Below are positions 25,135-35,753 of a stretch of DNA of 64,000 bases, one piece after another. The position numbers and the translations under genes were made by a program. Source of the DNA: Calvatia gigantea (taxonomy: Eukaryota > Basidiomycota > Agaricomycetes > Agaricales > Lycoperdaceae); NCBI GenBank assembly GCA_025093985.1, contig JACAAK010000006.1:1178001-1242000 (forward strand). The letters are read 5' to 3'. Positions within the stretch are counted from its first letter, which is position 1. Each line of letters opens with the position of its first letter. The notes under the pieces were generated by a model that saw only the letters and a program-made list of their open reading frames with translations, made no database searches and was not told the origin of the DNA.

Positions 25135-25762
25135 TGTTACGAACTTACCACATCCCCGGACTCTCCGAACTAATGTATCAACCTTCTTTTCTGACTTTCT
25201 ATTATTCCCTCTGTATACCCCAGTCCGTTCTTTATTTATTTATCACATGTACTTCTACCTCTGCTTCTTATGATTCATTCTGAGTCATGTTCCTGTTTCA
25301 CCTTCATCTTTTCCCACCATTGTACTTCTCCTTACCTGACTCTATCTTCTTATGACTCATACTCGTTCTTCTGTATTCATTTCACCTATCCCTATGATTC
25401 CTTAGATTACCAATTAACCCGTAGTAGTTCTCATTGACTCATATCTACTTACTACGTAATCTCTCACCTTTTATTCGTAGCTGGTATATAAACCTTAAGT
25501 AGTACTTTGTATTACTTTAGGTTATTCTAGTAACAAGCTTCCTTATCTTCACTCATCTGCTACAAGGTTAACAACCTTGGGGACTGCAGTGACATTTAAC
25601 TCGGACTTCTCAGGCAAGCGTGAGCTTCTACTCAAGGGAGCGATCCGAAGCCAGCACAGAAGTCATTGAGACTTGTCGAATACTCCTGGGCTATAGCGTT
25701 GAACCTCTCCCTGAGTGGAGACGATCCAGGCCCGGTTGCGAAGTAAGGTAACGCACGTAACA
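25135..25762 (+). repeat. 3' LTR of gypsy C
   Basis: 628 bp, the same length as the 5' LTR, preceded by the purine tract TAGAGATGGGCTAA. Compared with the 5' LTR, about 11 of 13 differences are CpG versus TpG or CpA. Confidence 0.93.
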
Positions 25763-25797
25763 AGCTTCCTGAGGCATGAAGCCTAATTGGGGGGTAT

Positions 25798-26103
25798 TGT
25801 TATGAACTTCTGCTAATCAAGTTGTGTTCCACTATTGTCTGCATTCCTATCTACCTGTGTACCTGTTTCATCTATTCCTGTTGAGCGATCTCCAAGCATG
25901 ACTTGTATTAACTACCATGCCAGTCCTATTGGATGTTTCATGTAGTTACTCCATCCATTCAACTAGATGACCTTCTTGTATTTAAGCATACATATATCCA
26001 CTGTATTTGGTATGCTTAACCACCTTTGTTCTTCTCCCCTTACTCACTCTCAAGTCTTAGCCTAAGTTGCAACCTGGGGTATACTCAGCCTAAGGTCATA
26101 ACA
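25798..26103 (+). repeat. 3' LTR of gypsy B
   Basis: 306 bp, TGTTATGA...TCATAACA, preceded by the polypurine tract AATTGGGGGG and followed by the target duplication CTCCA at 26104-26108. Confidence 0.92.
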
Positions 26104-26108
26104 CTCCA

Positions 26109-29100
26109 CAACAGTTGTTCTGTATAAAGCAGCAACACAGAAGTGTGGTGTGTTTAAGGTGGTAGATTTCCTTTTTTAGGGGAGTGCATATTATAGCATG
26201 ATATTGGCAGTTAAACCTGCTAAGACATAGGATATTGTTGGTGGAGAATGTTGAGGAAATGGAGGGTTCAGGAGATGATTGTGAAAGGAAAATGGAATAT
26301 CTCCTATGTTATTTGAAGATGGTGGAGAAAGAATGAATGCTCTTGCTTCATTGCAGATTTTGCTCTCTTCTTCGCAATCAGACTGGTGACTGCTATCCAG
26401 TTGGTATCATGGCATTTAAGGGATAATTTCCTTGTTGAATAAGGCATATTGTAATGTAAAGCCTTTCTGTATGCTGCATGATGTTAAGCACAGATCATGC
26501 AAGTGAGACGACCAAAGTCTAGATGCCCAAGGGTTATGTGCGAATGTGGACAAAGGTGGGTGAAGCAGGCAAACTCGGGAGGACCATGGCTTCAACGTGT
26601 GTGTTGTGCCCTTCTGCCAATGAGTAGTCCTAACTTCAGAACAAGGGATGAGGGCAGAGACAGAGGTGAGGACAGATATGGAGGCAGAGGTGGAACAGAA
26701 GTAGCATGTCACTAAGTTGATTTCAGACTGAGGATTACAAGTGAAGTAGCTATGGTTTATATACTTGGGGGAAAGTGGTTCTACGAAAGGAAACTACTAT
26801 GACTTCATGTGCTGGCCAGGTACAGCCACTAGATAGAAACACCAGACATGCAACTAACTAGAAGGAATAAGGTGAAACAGGAATGTCATGAATGGGAAAA
26901 AGGGAATTGCAATGGAAATGGGGGTAGGTATAACAACCAGAGAAATGTACAAGGAGGATAATCGGAAATTAATGTCAGATGTCAATAATAAGAATGGAGT
27001 GCAGGGGAGGCGGGGGAGAGTGGGTGAGAGTGAATGGTAACTAAAATATAAATGGGATATAGTTCGGGTATGAGTGGGTGAAGCAGATGAGTGTGCATAG
27101 GGGTTGTGACACATGAACTCAAAGTTCTTGTTGATCAATTACAACTGAGGAATTGGAACATCTTAGATTTGTAGACGTGTTTGGGTGGTCATCATGAATT
27201 CAAATGTGCTGTGATCCAAACCTACAGTACAGAACCAAATTAATGGTGTATTCCTTGATTTACACTGTAAAGTGTCTTCCACTAAAGACACTGGACTGGT
27301 ACATAAAACACAGCTCTAGTCAACACTAACTACACTGAGAATCAGGGTAGACAATCCTGAAGCCATAAAGCTTTTAGGCTTTTCTTGAGGTGGAGTGTGG
27401 ATCAGTCTTTCTACTTCAACCATTGTGGATGCACATAGGGAGTAGGAGGTCTAGTGGGTGATTTATTATGCCACAAATAATGCTAAGTACCTCTCATTGA
27501 CAAGCTCTCCTCCAGAATCAGTGCAGTGACAATTAAGCTGCAACTGAAGAGGTTTCTCAAATGTGCTTGGAGCTTCAAGACTTCTTTCAAAGGAGGACAT
27601 CTATACAACATGAAATGAGAAGTCATAAAGTAGCATCATGATAAGTGACAAGCATTTCCATCAAGTCTGAGTAAAATGCTCAAGGACAAGGATATTTGTA
27701 TGAAAAAGGGTCCTGAAAGAGGTACTGGCATGATTTCCCCCATGGTATATCCAGAATGGCAATAGAATCAGAGTGTTAACTTCAACATGTCTAGAATGAC
27801 TCAGAGAAGGCACAATCGAAGGAATGTTCTGTTCAATGATGTCAAATGATATAGTCTAGTTAGGCATAATGTTCCTCACAACTGAAATCTCCTTGCTGAA
27901 ATTGCAAGTTCATGTACAATAATGAGATCAGGCAGAATATACAGCTTCTTCTGACTAGTTGCAAAGGTGGTAACCCTTAATGATTGCCTCAAAAGCATTT
28001 TGCTCAAGGACATACATTATAGATTTTCTTGATAGAAGATCAGCACAACACTTAATGTAGCACAAACAAATCTTTCCCTAAAGTCTGTAGAGATATGCTG
28101 GAAATATATGCAGCTCAGCTACTTGTCTTTTTGATGGTTCCAGACTTTTGCCTCAAAAGCCATATTGGCAAGGTCATAAAGTGTAATCTGGTGACAAAGT
28201 GTGAAAGCTTCAACCATTTTACATTGGGAGCTATTACTGCTATTCCAAGATGTATTATTGCTTCTTTCCTTTAATGAGGCAATTCACAAGATCTCGCTAG
28301 AGATATTCTTCTCAAGTGAATAGAGTGAAATACTCCTGCTCTCATCTCCATATTATCCATAAGGATAGCTCACTTGTTGCTTAGAAGTGGCAGTTGCTTG
28401 TACTAGCATTCAATACATTTTCAAGGAGTATGAAGTTGGAAGTACTAACTCACATATCCTTCCATTAAGTTCAAGGTTCACATTATCTGTAACAATGGCA
28501 ATCACAAATACTCCTCTGGTGCCAAGCTCTATTAGGAGTGGCAATAGGACTTCTTAAAGGGTTCATCAGTGTCTTGTACCTTGGTGCTCAATCTAAAACC
28601 TCTTCCTCAATTGTAGATGCTAAATAGTGTGTACAAGTCTTAATTGTGGATGGCAACTTCCATAAAGTCAAACTTCCTTGAAGCTCCCTTTGTTTTTCCC
28701 AACTGTCAGTGGACAAAGCAGTATGAACCACACTCATCCTTGCTCTTTGTGATGAAGACCATTTAAGGTCAGTGGTGGGTCTCAAGCTTGGGCACAATCA
28801 TGCACTTGACTCAAGCAGAGTAACATAAATGCTAGAAGTAGGGTGCAATGTATGGTGACACAGCACCTCTACAAGAGAAATAGTATACTGCAGCAACCTT
28901 GTGCCAGTATAGTATTTAAACTACATTCAAAAATGTTTTCTGATAATGACATAATGGTGGAATATCCAGCTCATTATCCTTCTTCCCTTATTTCCCTGCT
29001 ACAAGGACACTATGAAGCATTCTTCTTCTTGTTGTCTCCTTTGGATAATTTGCATGTGTGGCTACTGCTGCAACTTGGACATAATGCCCATGGTTTTATT

Positions 29101-29934
29101 GGTGCTGCTGACCTTGCAGTTGCTGTCAACCATACCAGCATAAGTGCTGCAAGTGCTGCTGTCCATTGCCTTAACATGGTGTGAAGTGCATAACATACAT
29201 GGACAATCCATTGGAGGAATAAGCAGTAGTCAAATAGATGTGGAAGGGTAAAGCATAAAGGCCTATTAAAGGAACAAAACATAGACTTCTCAAGATATTG
29301 TGTATATCCCAGCTGTAGGACTAAGTGGGACTTGGCAGCTTGTAACTGCCAACCAAGTGGATCAAGTGGCTCAGGTTCTTGCTTGTGGTGTGTTTGGAAC
29401 TCAAGGAGAGATAAACTCAATCAACTTGGAACACAAGAACACAAGACTTATAGTTTTACCTGACACTGTGGTTCTTATTGCAGTCATCAAGATATATTAT
29501 CCTGGACACTGTGGAATGACCAGCAAAGCAGAGCATAATGCTCAGCATAAATGATACATCATATAAACTAATACTGAGGTGGATTTGAATGGAACCCAGA
29601 AAGCCCAAAATGTCATCATCAATCAGAGAGAACACAAGAATAGAGGTGGAGCAACCAGAGTGGAATAGTTTTGCTACAATCCAAAGAAGTGGGGAGTGGA
29701 CTGTAAGAGGCCGAACCAGACCAGAGGTAACAATTTGCCAAGACTAATCCAAGAATAGGTGAACAACATGTTAGCATCATGTCAGACTGCTGCATGTAGT
29801 GCACATGTTCACAACATGGGTTAGACAGGGTATCAAGCAGACCAAAGGCACCACTGTCTCTCAGGTTAAATACAACCATAGCCTTCTCAAACTCTACTGG
29901 CATCACTAAACACAGTTCGAGTGAGCAGTGGTCA
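26109..29934 (-). pseudogene. 5' internal half of copia G (degenerate gag/integrase region)
   Basis: On the minus strand this should hold gag, protease and integrase, since RT lies beyond gypsy B. No frame longer than about 137 codons survives and no catalytic motif is clear. A His-rich fragment near 29090-29030 may be a remnant of gag. The call rests mainly on position between the LTRs and on the match of the far end (9800-9470) to copia F. A ~300-bp stretch at about 26480-26790 recurs inverted at about 31840-32120. Confidence 0.5.
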
Positions 29935-29946
29935 GGGCCCATAACC
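29935..29946 (-). other. Copia-type primer-binding site (half tRNA-iMet)
   Basis: Directly inside the 5' LTR the minus strand reads GGTTATGGGCCC. This matches the primer site I know from Drosophila copia, which pairs with the anticodon stem-loop region of initiator methionine tRNA (a cleaved tRNA) rather than with the tRNA 3' end. Confidence 0.7.
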
Positions 29947-30500
29947 TGTTGAGAGAATGAGATAACATCCCAATATAATCACACTACTATGCTAGTGTGC
30001 GCAAGCAGTGGAGAGTAGTCATACTCACCTGGAGACAGTGTAAGGGGGATCCAGAGGATTCCAAAGAGACTTATACCAGCCTGTCAACTCCATAGAGGAG
30101 GGCAAGGTAGTGGTAAAGCATGCTTAAGTAGAGACAATAGTTTGAAGAACAAAGAGGGGTTTATAGCCAAGAGGCATACCCAAAAGGTCTACATAACTCA
30201 TACTACATAAGTGTACTTATATACTAAGTCCTAGGTAATGTGACTATACTACCTGAAACAGGGAGGTAATACTATCTACCAGTAGTATAAAAGGTACATA
30301 CTGTGTATGACATATGTATGTACTAGAAGGTTCCATGCGGAGTTATCTAACCAGCTACAGTAGTGCGGTATATTACTCTTGTACATAGTCTGTAGTCTGA
30401 GATGTCCATTATTATTGACCCTCTGAAAGTGAAGTACTTGAGACCTATTACAGCTATAAATAGACTGAACCAACATAGTGGTACAGATCGAGATTCAACA
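29947..30500 (-). repeat. 5' LTR of copia G
   Basis: 554 bp, plus-strand ends TGTTGAGAG and GATTCAACA, followed by GAAAC (30501-30505), the second copy of the target duplication. Confidence 0.85.
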
Positions 30501-30505
30501 GAAAC

Positions 30506-31834
30506 ATATAAACCTACTTCTGCCCATGAGACCATTAAATTGGTTTGTTGTCTATTGGAAACATGGCTTGTCCATATTGTCACCTGCTGGCTCAAGTGAC
30601 TGCCATAGTAGATTGATCCATCATAGTCTTCACAGCTAATGGCCATGGATTCGCTGGCACAAGGATGCCACTTTCACCAAATTTACGACACTCATATGCT
30701 TGATAGCGGCCAGCATTATTGCTTAGGTCTTCACATCAGTAGGACAGTTTTTCTCTTTTTCTCATACCAAACATGGGAAAACAGAATTGCTTAAATACTT
30801 CACATTATGTGAACTGCTGTTACATTTTCTGGAGGAGCTCTTTGAGCAATCCTACTCCTACTCTCAGACAAAAGTCATTGCAAGTTATATGCTAGAGTTT
30901 TAGTTGAGCAAACAGGATAATTGATTTGGGCTACACTTCGCTGGCATACACCACAGTTAAAAACTTGAACTGGAGATATGTTGTCACTTGGCACAAGGTT
31001 GCCACCTTACAAAACTATCATGCAGTTGTTCCTTTAGGGGCATCCTAGTGAAACCAGAATCAATTCCTTCCCATCATAGATCTTCCTTTTCCAACTTCAA
31101 TGCTGGATTTATCCACTTGTTTGTTGATGACTTTACTTATAAAAGCTTGGCTTTGCCACTTATTTGTTAAAGATTCCAGTGTCAAAGTTTGGCCTTGCCA
31201 CTTGATCATTGATGAAGATATTCCAACATTCAGAGCATAACCTATGTTGCTTGATAGTTGAAGCATTGATCTTCCCTCCCTCAAGTAAGGAGGAGTATTG
31301 AATCTCGATCTGTACCACTACATTGGTTCAGTCTATTTATAGCTGTAACAGGTCTTGAGTACTTCACTTTCAGAGGGTCAATAATAATGGACATCTCAGA
31401 TTATGGACTATATACAAGAGTAATATACCATACTACTGTAGCTGGTTAGATGACTCCACATAGAACCTTCTAGTACATGCATTGTACACAGTATGCACCC
31501 TTTATGCTACTGGTAGATAGTGTTACCTCCCTGTTTCAGGTTGTATGGTCATATCACCTAGAACTTAGTATATAAGTAACTCTATGTAGTATGCATATGT
31601 AAGGACTCTTGTCCTAAGACATCATCTTCATTCTTCAAACTATTAGTCTCTACTTAAACATGCTTTGCCACTATCTTGCCCTCCTCTATGGAGTTAACAG
31701 GCTGGTATAAGTCCCTCTAGAATCCTCTGGATCTCCCTTACACTGTCTTTGGGTGAGTATGACTACCCTCTACCGCTCATGCATACTAGCATAGTAGTAT
31801 GATTATATTGGGATGTTATCTTGTTCTCTCAACA
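30506..31834 (+). mobile_element. Copia element H, right fragment with 3' LTR
   Basis: Continues the fragment at 4942-5697 after excision of G. 30506-31295 is decayed RT/RNase H sequence; the last part aligns with the C-terminus of copia F pol (LIIDEDIPTF against LIFGSDIEAW). The purine tract CAAGTAAGGAGGAG precedes the LTR at 31296-31834 (539 bp). The LTR start reads TATTGAATC instead of TGTTGAATC, so its terminal TG is mutated. Confidence 0.7.
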
Positions 31835-32245
31835 ATAATAATTTCCTTTTGTAGAACCACCCTCCCTGTTGTATATAAACTATAGCTACTTCACTTGTAA
31901 TCCTCAGTCTGAAATCTACTTAGCAATACACTACTCTTGTCTTACTTCTATCTTTGCCTCTGCTCCTGTCTTTGTCTCTGTCCTTGTCCTCTATCCTGAA
32001 GTTAGGATCACTTGTCAGCAGAAGGGTGCAATACATACATTGAAGCCATAGTCCTCCCAAGTTCACCCACTTTGCCCATCCTCATCCACATCTACACATA
32101 ATCCTCAGATATCTAGATTCTGGTCATCTTACCTACATAAACCATGCTTAACAGTTAGGCTCAGCCTTGACTTGGCAATTGTTTAGGATTAACCACATAT
32201 TGCAAGGTCTAAGCAGGAATTTGCTCTCTACTAAGACACTGTTGG
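31835..32245 (+). other. Unclassified repeat-derived stretch
   Basis: About 300 bp here (31840-32120) is an inverted, diverged copy of 26480-26790 inside copia G. It contains Arg/Asp-rich potential coding sequence on the minus strand, but I cannot assign it. No gene seen. Confidence 0.4.
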
Positions 32246-32470
32246 TAAAGTTTTAACATAAAGCATATAGATATTCAATACCACTATATTCAAGAATTAA
32301 TAGAAGAGGGACTTCTTGAAATTGGTGATGTATCCACCAAAGACAATCCTGCTGACATCTTTACAAAGAATCTTGGTGAAACCAAATTTCACTATTTCAC
32401 TCCTGACTTAAGTTTAATTTTTGAACAGGACTTAGAAACTTGGTATACTACTACTCCTACATCTCATTGA
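32246..32470 (+). pseudogene. C-terminal RNase H fragment of a third copia (I)
   Basis: An open stretch encodes KHIDIQYHYIQELIEEGLL followed by DNPADIFTKNLGETK and a stop at 32468. This is the typical Ty1/copia pol C-terminus and resembles copia F (DNPADIFTKNLGVTK). The upstream part is lost. Confidence 0.75.
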
Positions 32471-32496
32471 TTCCTCCACATTTCAAGCAAGAGGAG

Positions 32497-32856
32497 TGTT
32501 GAATCTCAATCTATCTGATCATTTGGTATTTTATAATTAGATCTAGAGAAGTTCTGCTCTTAGAGTGAGTCATTTAATAAAGTTATGGAAACTATGGACC
32601 AGTCAGTAGCAATATGTAGAATTACTCATTGTTCTTCTTATTGTCTATATGTCACAGTTTCATGTATGAGCACTATGCTATTGGTAGATAATAGCTCCTC
32701 CCTTAACCCTGGTTGTAGGGCGTTTTCCAAGAATACTTGTATATAAACCCTTGTATTATTGTAGATAATTTCTCAGACAACCCAGTTCATACTTGTTTTA
32801 ACAACTCTTCTCTTAAGCCCAACAGCTTTATCCCTTCTACAAGCAAGTGTCTAACA
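32497..32856 (+). repeat. 3' LTR of copia I
   Basis: 360 bp from TGTTGAATCTC (right after the purine tract CAAGCAAGAGGAG) to GTCTAACA. Apart from the first ~12 bases it differs from the G/H LTR, so this is a separate copia family. Confidence 0.7.
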
Positions 32857-33254
32857 ACTACCCTCCACTACTGTGCTACATGCCTGTAGTAGTATAAATG
32901 AAAACCATTGCCTATTATGGGAAGACAGAGTGATATTTAGCATGATAGCTTCTAGGGGTTTCAAAATTCAAGTGTACTTAGTAGTATGAAAGAAATTGTG
33001 TATTTCTGCAGCATTAGGACCAGTTCAGCAGAGATATGGGAGTATGCAATGAGAATAGATTTTAGGTATATGTTAAATCTTCAAACTAATTTGGTAGTGT
33101 GTTCTCAACAGCACGAGCTCGACCGAGCTGTTGGAGCTGTTTCTGTCCGAGGTCAACGAGCAATACACGAGGGTGGTGAAGGGAGCATCGTCGAACCATT
33201 CATGCATCCTTCGTACTCATCGTCAAACGAACCAACTGGTCAACACCAGAGCGC
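32857..33254. other. Junction between repeats and gene island
   Basis: No gene or repeat recognised. The part from about 33110 has higher GC content and probably holds the 3' UTR of the minus-strand gene ending at 33255. Confidence 0.4.
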
Positions 33255-33682
33255 TCAGAGTTCCTTGAGGAGACGCCTAACACCGTCACCTGCGTCTTTT
33301 CCGAGTTGCCACAGGATCCTAGGGTCTCCTTCCTGGCCCCATAAATAGTATACCGCACGACGTTGCATAACGTCAAGGTGGTGAGGAAGGTATTTGAAGA
33401 GGCCACTGATAACGAGGAGGCAGAAGATGCCCAGAATTGTCACTACAATTGGGAGAGTTTGGCTCAGCAGGTTGTTCTCTGGCGTTCACCGCAAGACGTA
33501 GACGTACGCAGTAAAACCTTTTCCCATGGTTCCAACATGCTCAACACAAATGTGCTCTCAAACCACATGCGCCGGCGCCACAAAAACATTCTGAGGCTGG
33601 AGGCATTCTTGGGTGGTGGCCTGGTTGCGCTGTGGTCAGGCTTGGGTGTAGGAAGTACGAGTGGGGTAGGAAGAGTGGCCAT
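33255..33682 (-). CDS. Serine palmitoyltransferase small subunit
   Basis: Two exons (33508-33682 and 33255-33442, one 65-bp intron with donor GTACGT and acceptor TTGTAG) give 120 residues. The diagnostic motif SMLEPWEKVLL (residues 49-59) matches the hallmark MLEPWE(K/R) of SPT small subunits (human SPTSSA/B family). One membrane helix follows (about 59-78), then YLPHHLD and a short soluble tail. The subunit activates serine palmitoyltransferase in the ER, the first step of sphingolipid synthesis (serine plus acyl-CoA to 3-ketosphinganine). Residues 1-35 are Pro-rich and cytosolic. It diverges from SNF12, with 133 bp between start codons. Confidence 0.85.
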
Positions 33683-33815
33683 GATAACAATTGTGTAGGA
33701 GGAAGGATGTGGGTGGAGATGGTGCGATTTTGTTATCGTGGGAAAGAATGTCTGCTATGTCCTGCAATCCGCTCTGACTACATCAACAACTGCACTACTT
33801 ATCAAGGTATTTAGA
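33683..33815. promoter_or_regulatory. Shared divergent promoter, SPT small subunit / SNF12
   Basis: 133 bp between the two proposed start codons. No clear TATA box. If the SNF12 start is further upstream, the region is shorter still. Confidence 0.4.
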
Positions 33816-35542
33816 ATGGCAGCACCCCACACCGACGGACACAAAGCAGCGAAGTACATCGCCAGTCTCTGCTCCTACCTTGAATTCTAACTATCTTCAC
33901 AGGAAGCGCAAACTCACAGACAAAAACGTCCCTAATGCCATCCAGCAAAACCCTGAATTTCTACAAGACTCACAAATGTATCAGTCGCTATTGGATATGG
34001 AGAGAAAACTCGATTGGACTGTGACGAGGAAGAAGGTTGAGGTGCAAGATGCGTTGTCGAGGATACCTACGGTGCGTTCTCGCTTGCAGCTTGCAGCTTG
34101 TTCTTTTGTCTTAACACACGCTTCATACCCACGTAACAGACAACACGTACATTGCGAATCTTCCTCAGTCATACTGTGTCCGGACAGGCATGGCAAACCG
34201 GCGCAGAGCAGCCTGCGGCGAACTCTGACACGGGAGAGGGTATCCCCGCATGGTCGTTTAGGGTAGAAGGCAGACTTCTCGAGGTGCGCCCAGATTGCAT
34301 ACCTCTGCTGTTAAATGACAAACTGAAAAGGAATGTACGTGATGGTATAGCCCCCGAACCAGCGAAGTCGCGACAAAACACCACAACGCAAATTCTCGAC
34401 AATGATAAAGCGTATGATCATTGAAATCGAACGGGACCCTACCTTGTACCCAGAAGGAAATATCGTTGAAGTCTGTCCTGTGTTTGAGCCCCTTCATGTT
34501 TATGCTCACGTTCAATTCGTGTAGTGGCCTAGAGCACCTGGTCAACATAACCCGAGCCTCGACGGATTCACAGTGAGAAGGACGGGGGACGCGCCAACGA
34601 AGTTGCGCGTCATCATGTTTTTGGATCACTTCCCGGAGCAGTACAAGCTATCTCCTGAATTGTGTAAGAGATTTCGCTCGCCCACCTTTGTGGCGCTGAC
34701 CATCCCCGTAGCGCACGTGTTGGCAATCAAAGAAGATAGTCGACTCGGTGTCATTCAAACGTTGTGGAATTATATCAAACTACAGGGACTCCAAGACAAG
34801 TCCGATCGCCGAATAATTCATGCCGACGACAAGTTGCGTTTGGTAAGTAGACCGCATAGTCTGTATAAATTCACCTGACACTTAAATATTAAATGTCGCT
34901 GTCGAAAAAAAGATCTTCAGTGGAGACAGCATAGCATTCCAACAGATTCCTGAACTCGTCAACCGGCACCTCGCAACTCCCGACCCCATCGTACTGCATT
35001 ACACACTCAACCCTACCGTACCTCCCGAAAAACCATCAGGGTGGGATGTAGAGATCAAGATGGAAGACACAACGTTGAAAAGTCGTATGGCGACGGCGGT
35101 GCAGATGGGCAAGGAGTCAATGGCTACTTTGATGAAATTGGATGAGGAGGTGCGCTGCGTCATAGCCTCGACCTACCTCACCCTCAATGAATGCGAACTT
35201 ACAACTTCCTTGTCGGAATTACAGATCGCCCTTCTTGCGCAGTCTTTACATAATTCACACTTGAAACGGACATTCCTACAATCCTTCGCGGACGACCCAG
35301 CAAGATTTATTCAAACTTGGCTGGAGTCCCAATCTCGTGATTTAGAGACTATCCTGGGAAGCGGACCGACGGAGGGTATGACTGTACGTCAAGAAGAATT
35401 GAGACGAAGCGAGTTTTTCCAGCTTCCTTGGGTCGAAGAGGTATGCCGTTTTTACGCTTCGGGGAAAGAGAGACTAAACAGTGGTGACCAGGCCGTTGCA
35501 ATACAAGAAGGGTTACGGTTGGCCGCTCGAGGTGCGCAGTAG
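33816..35542 (+). CDS. SNF12: SWI/SNF (RSC) complex subunit with SWIB domain, SNF12/RSC6/SMARCD family
   Basis: Nine exons (33816-33853, 33903-34071, 34140-34283, 34351-34470, 34525-34663, 34712-34842, 34913-35149, 35225-35440, 35492-35542) give 414 residues, all phases consistent. After a short N-terminus comes the conserved block KKRKLTDKNVPNAIQ (residues 13-27). A SWIB domain follows (about 180-260, with FTVRRTGDAPTKLRV and GVIQTLWNYIKLQGLQDK), then a C-terminal helical region with DPARFIQTWLESQSRDLE. The family scaffolds SWI/SNF-type chromatin remodelling complexes in the nucleus. The start is uncertain: exon 1 is only 38 bp and an upstream exon cannot be excluded. Confidence 0.92.
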
Positions 35543-35753
35543 TCTCGTCGTGCAAGGGGTATTGGACTTGAGTGATAGAGCTTTTCCATGATTGAATATA
35601 TTGCCTTGTAACTACGTCTGTGTCTAATATTCTGGCAACGTGCAGAGACTTGCATTTATTGTGGTGTTTGTGTTCTGGACCTTATGTATTGGAGATCGTT
35701 CCAAGGGGTCATTTGCTTCGGCGTTTCTCCGCCTGAACATCTCTGGTAAACAG

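Larger units (their letters stand above)
16604..25762 (+). mobile_element. Full-length Ty3/gypsy chromovirus element C (family 2)
   Basis: 9159 bp with two 628-bp LTRs (16604-17231 and 25135-25762) and the target duplication AGCTT (16599-16603 and 25763-25767). It carries gag, pol with a chromodomain, and a third ORF. The LTRs differ at about 13 positions (about 2%), all transitions, so it is the youngest nested insertion here. Each long frame carries a few TGA stops that look like CGA decay, so this copy is probably inactive but was recently intact. Confidence 0.95.
14993..25779 (+). pseudogene. Third ORF of gypsy B, split by two later insertions
   Basis: ATG at 14993 lies two codons after the pol stop, in frame. 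The ORF is interrupted by a TAA near 15090, by the solo LTR (15395-16022 plus duplication) and by element C (16604-25762 plus duplication). The last codons and TGA lie at 25768-25779, after C. Its segments match copy A (3629-4618). Function unknown. Confidence 0.75.
9896..26103 (+). mobile_element. Ty3/gypsy chromovirus element B (family 1), full length with nested insertions
   Basis: LTRs at 9896-10221 and 25798-26103 enclose gag, protease, RT, RNase H, integrase, chromodomain and a third ORF. The flanking 5-mers are CTCCA at 9891-9895 and CTCCA at 26104-26108. Without the solo LTR and element C it is about 6.4 kb. The two LTRs differ by roughly 4-5%. It lies inside copia G. All main frames carry stops, so it is dead. 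Confidence 0.92.
5698..30500 (-). mobile_element. Full-length Ty1/copia element G, split by gypsy B
   Basis: Near-identical LTRs lie at 5698-6247 (3') and 29947-30500 (5', minus orientation). Both outer flanks carry GAAAC (5693-5697 and 30501-30505), a perfect 5-bp target duplication. Removing nested element B (9896-26108) leaves about 8.6 kb. The 3' LTR is preceded on the minus strand by a purine tract (AAGTGAGGAGGAG) and the 5' LTR is followed by a copia-type primer site. Coding capacity is decayed. The host sequence at the insertion is copia H, a relative in the opposite orientation. Confidence 0.85.
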
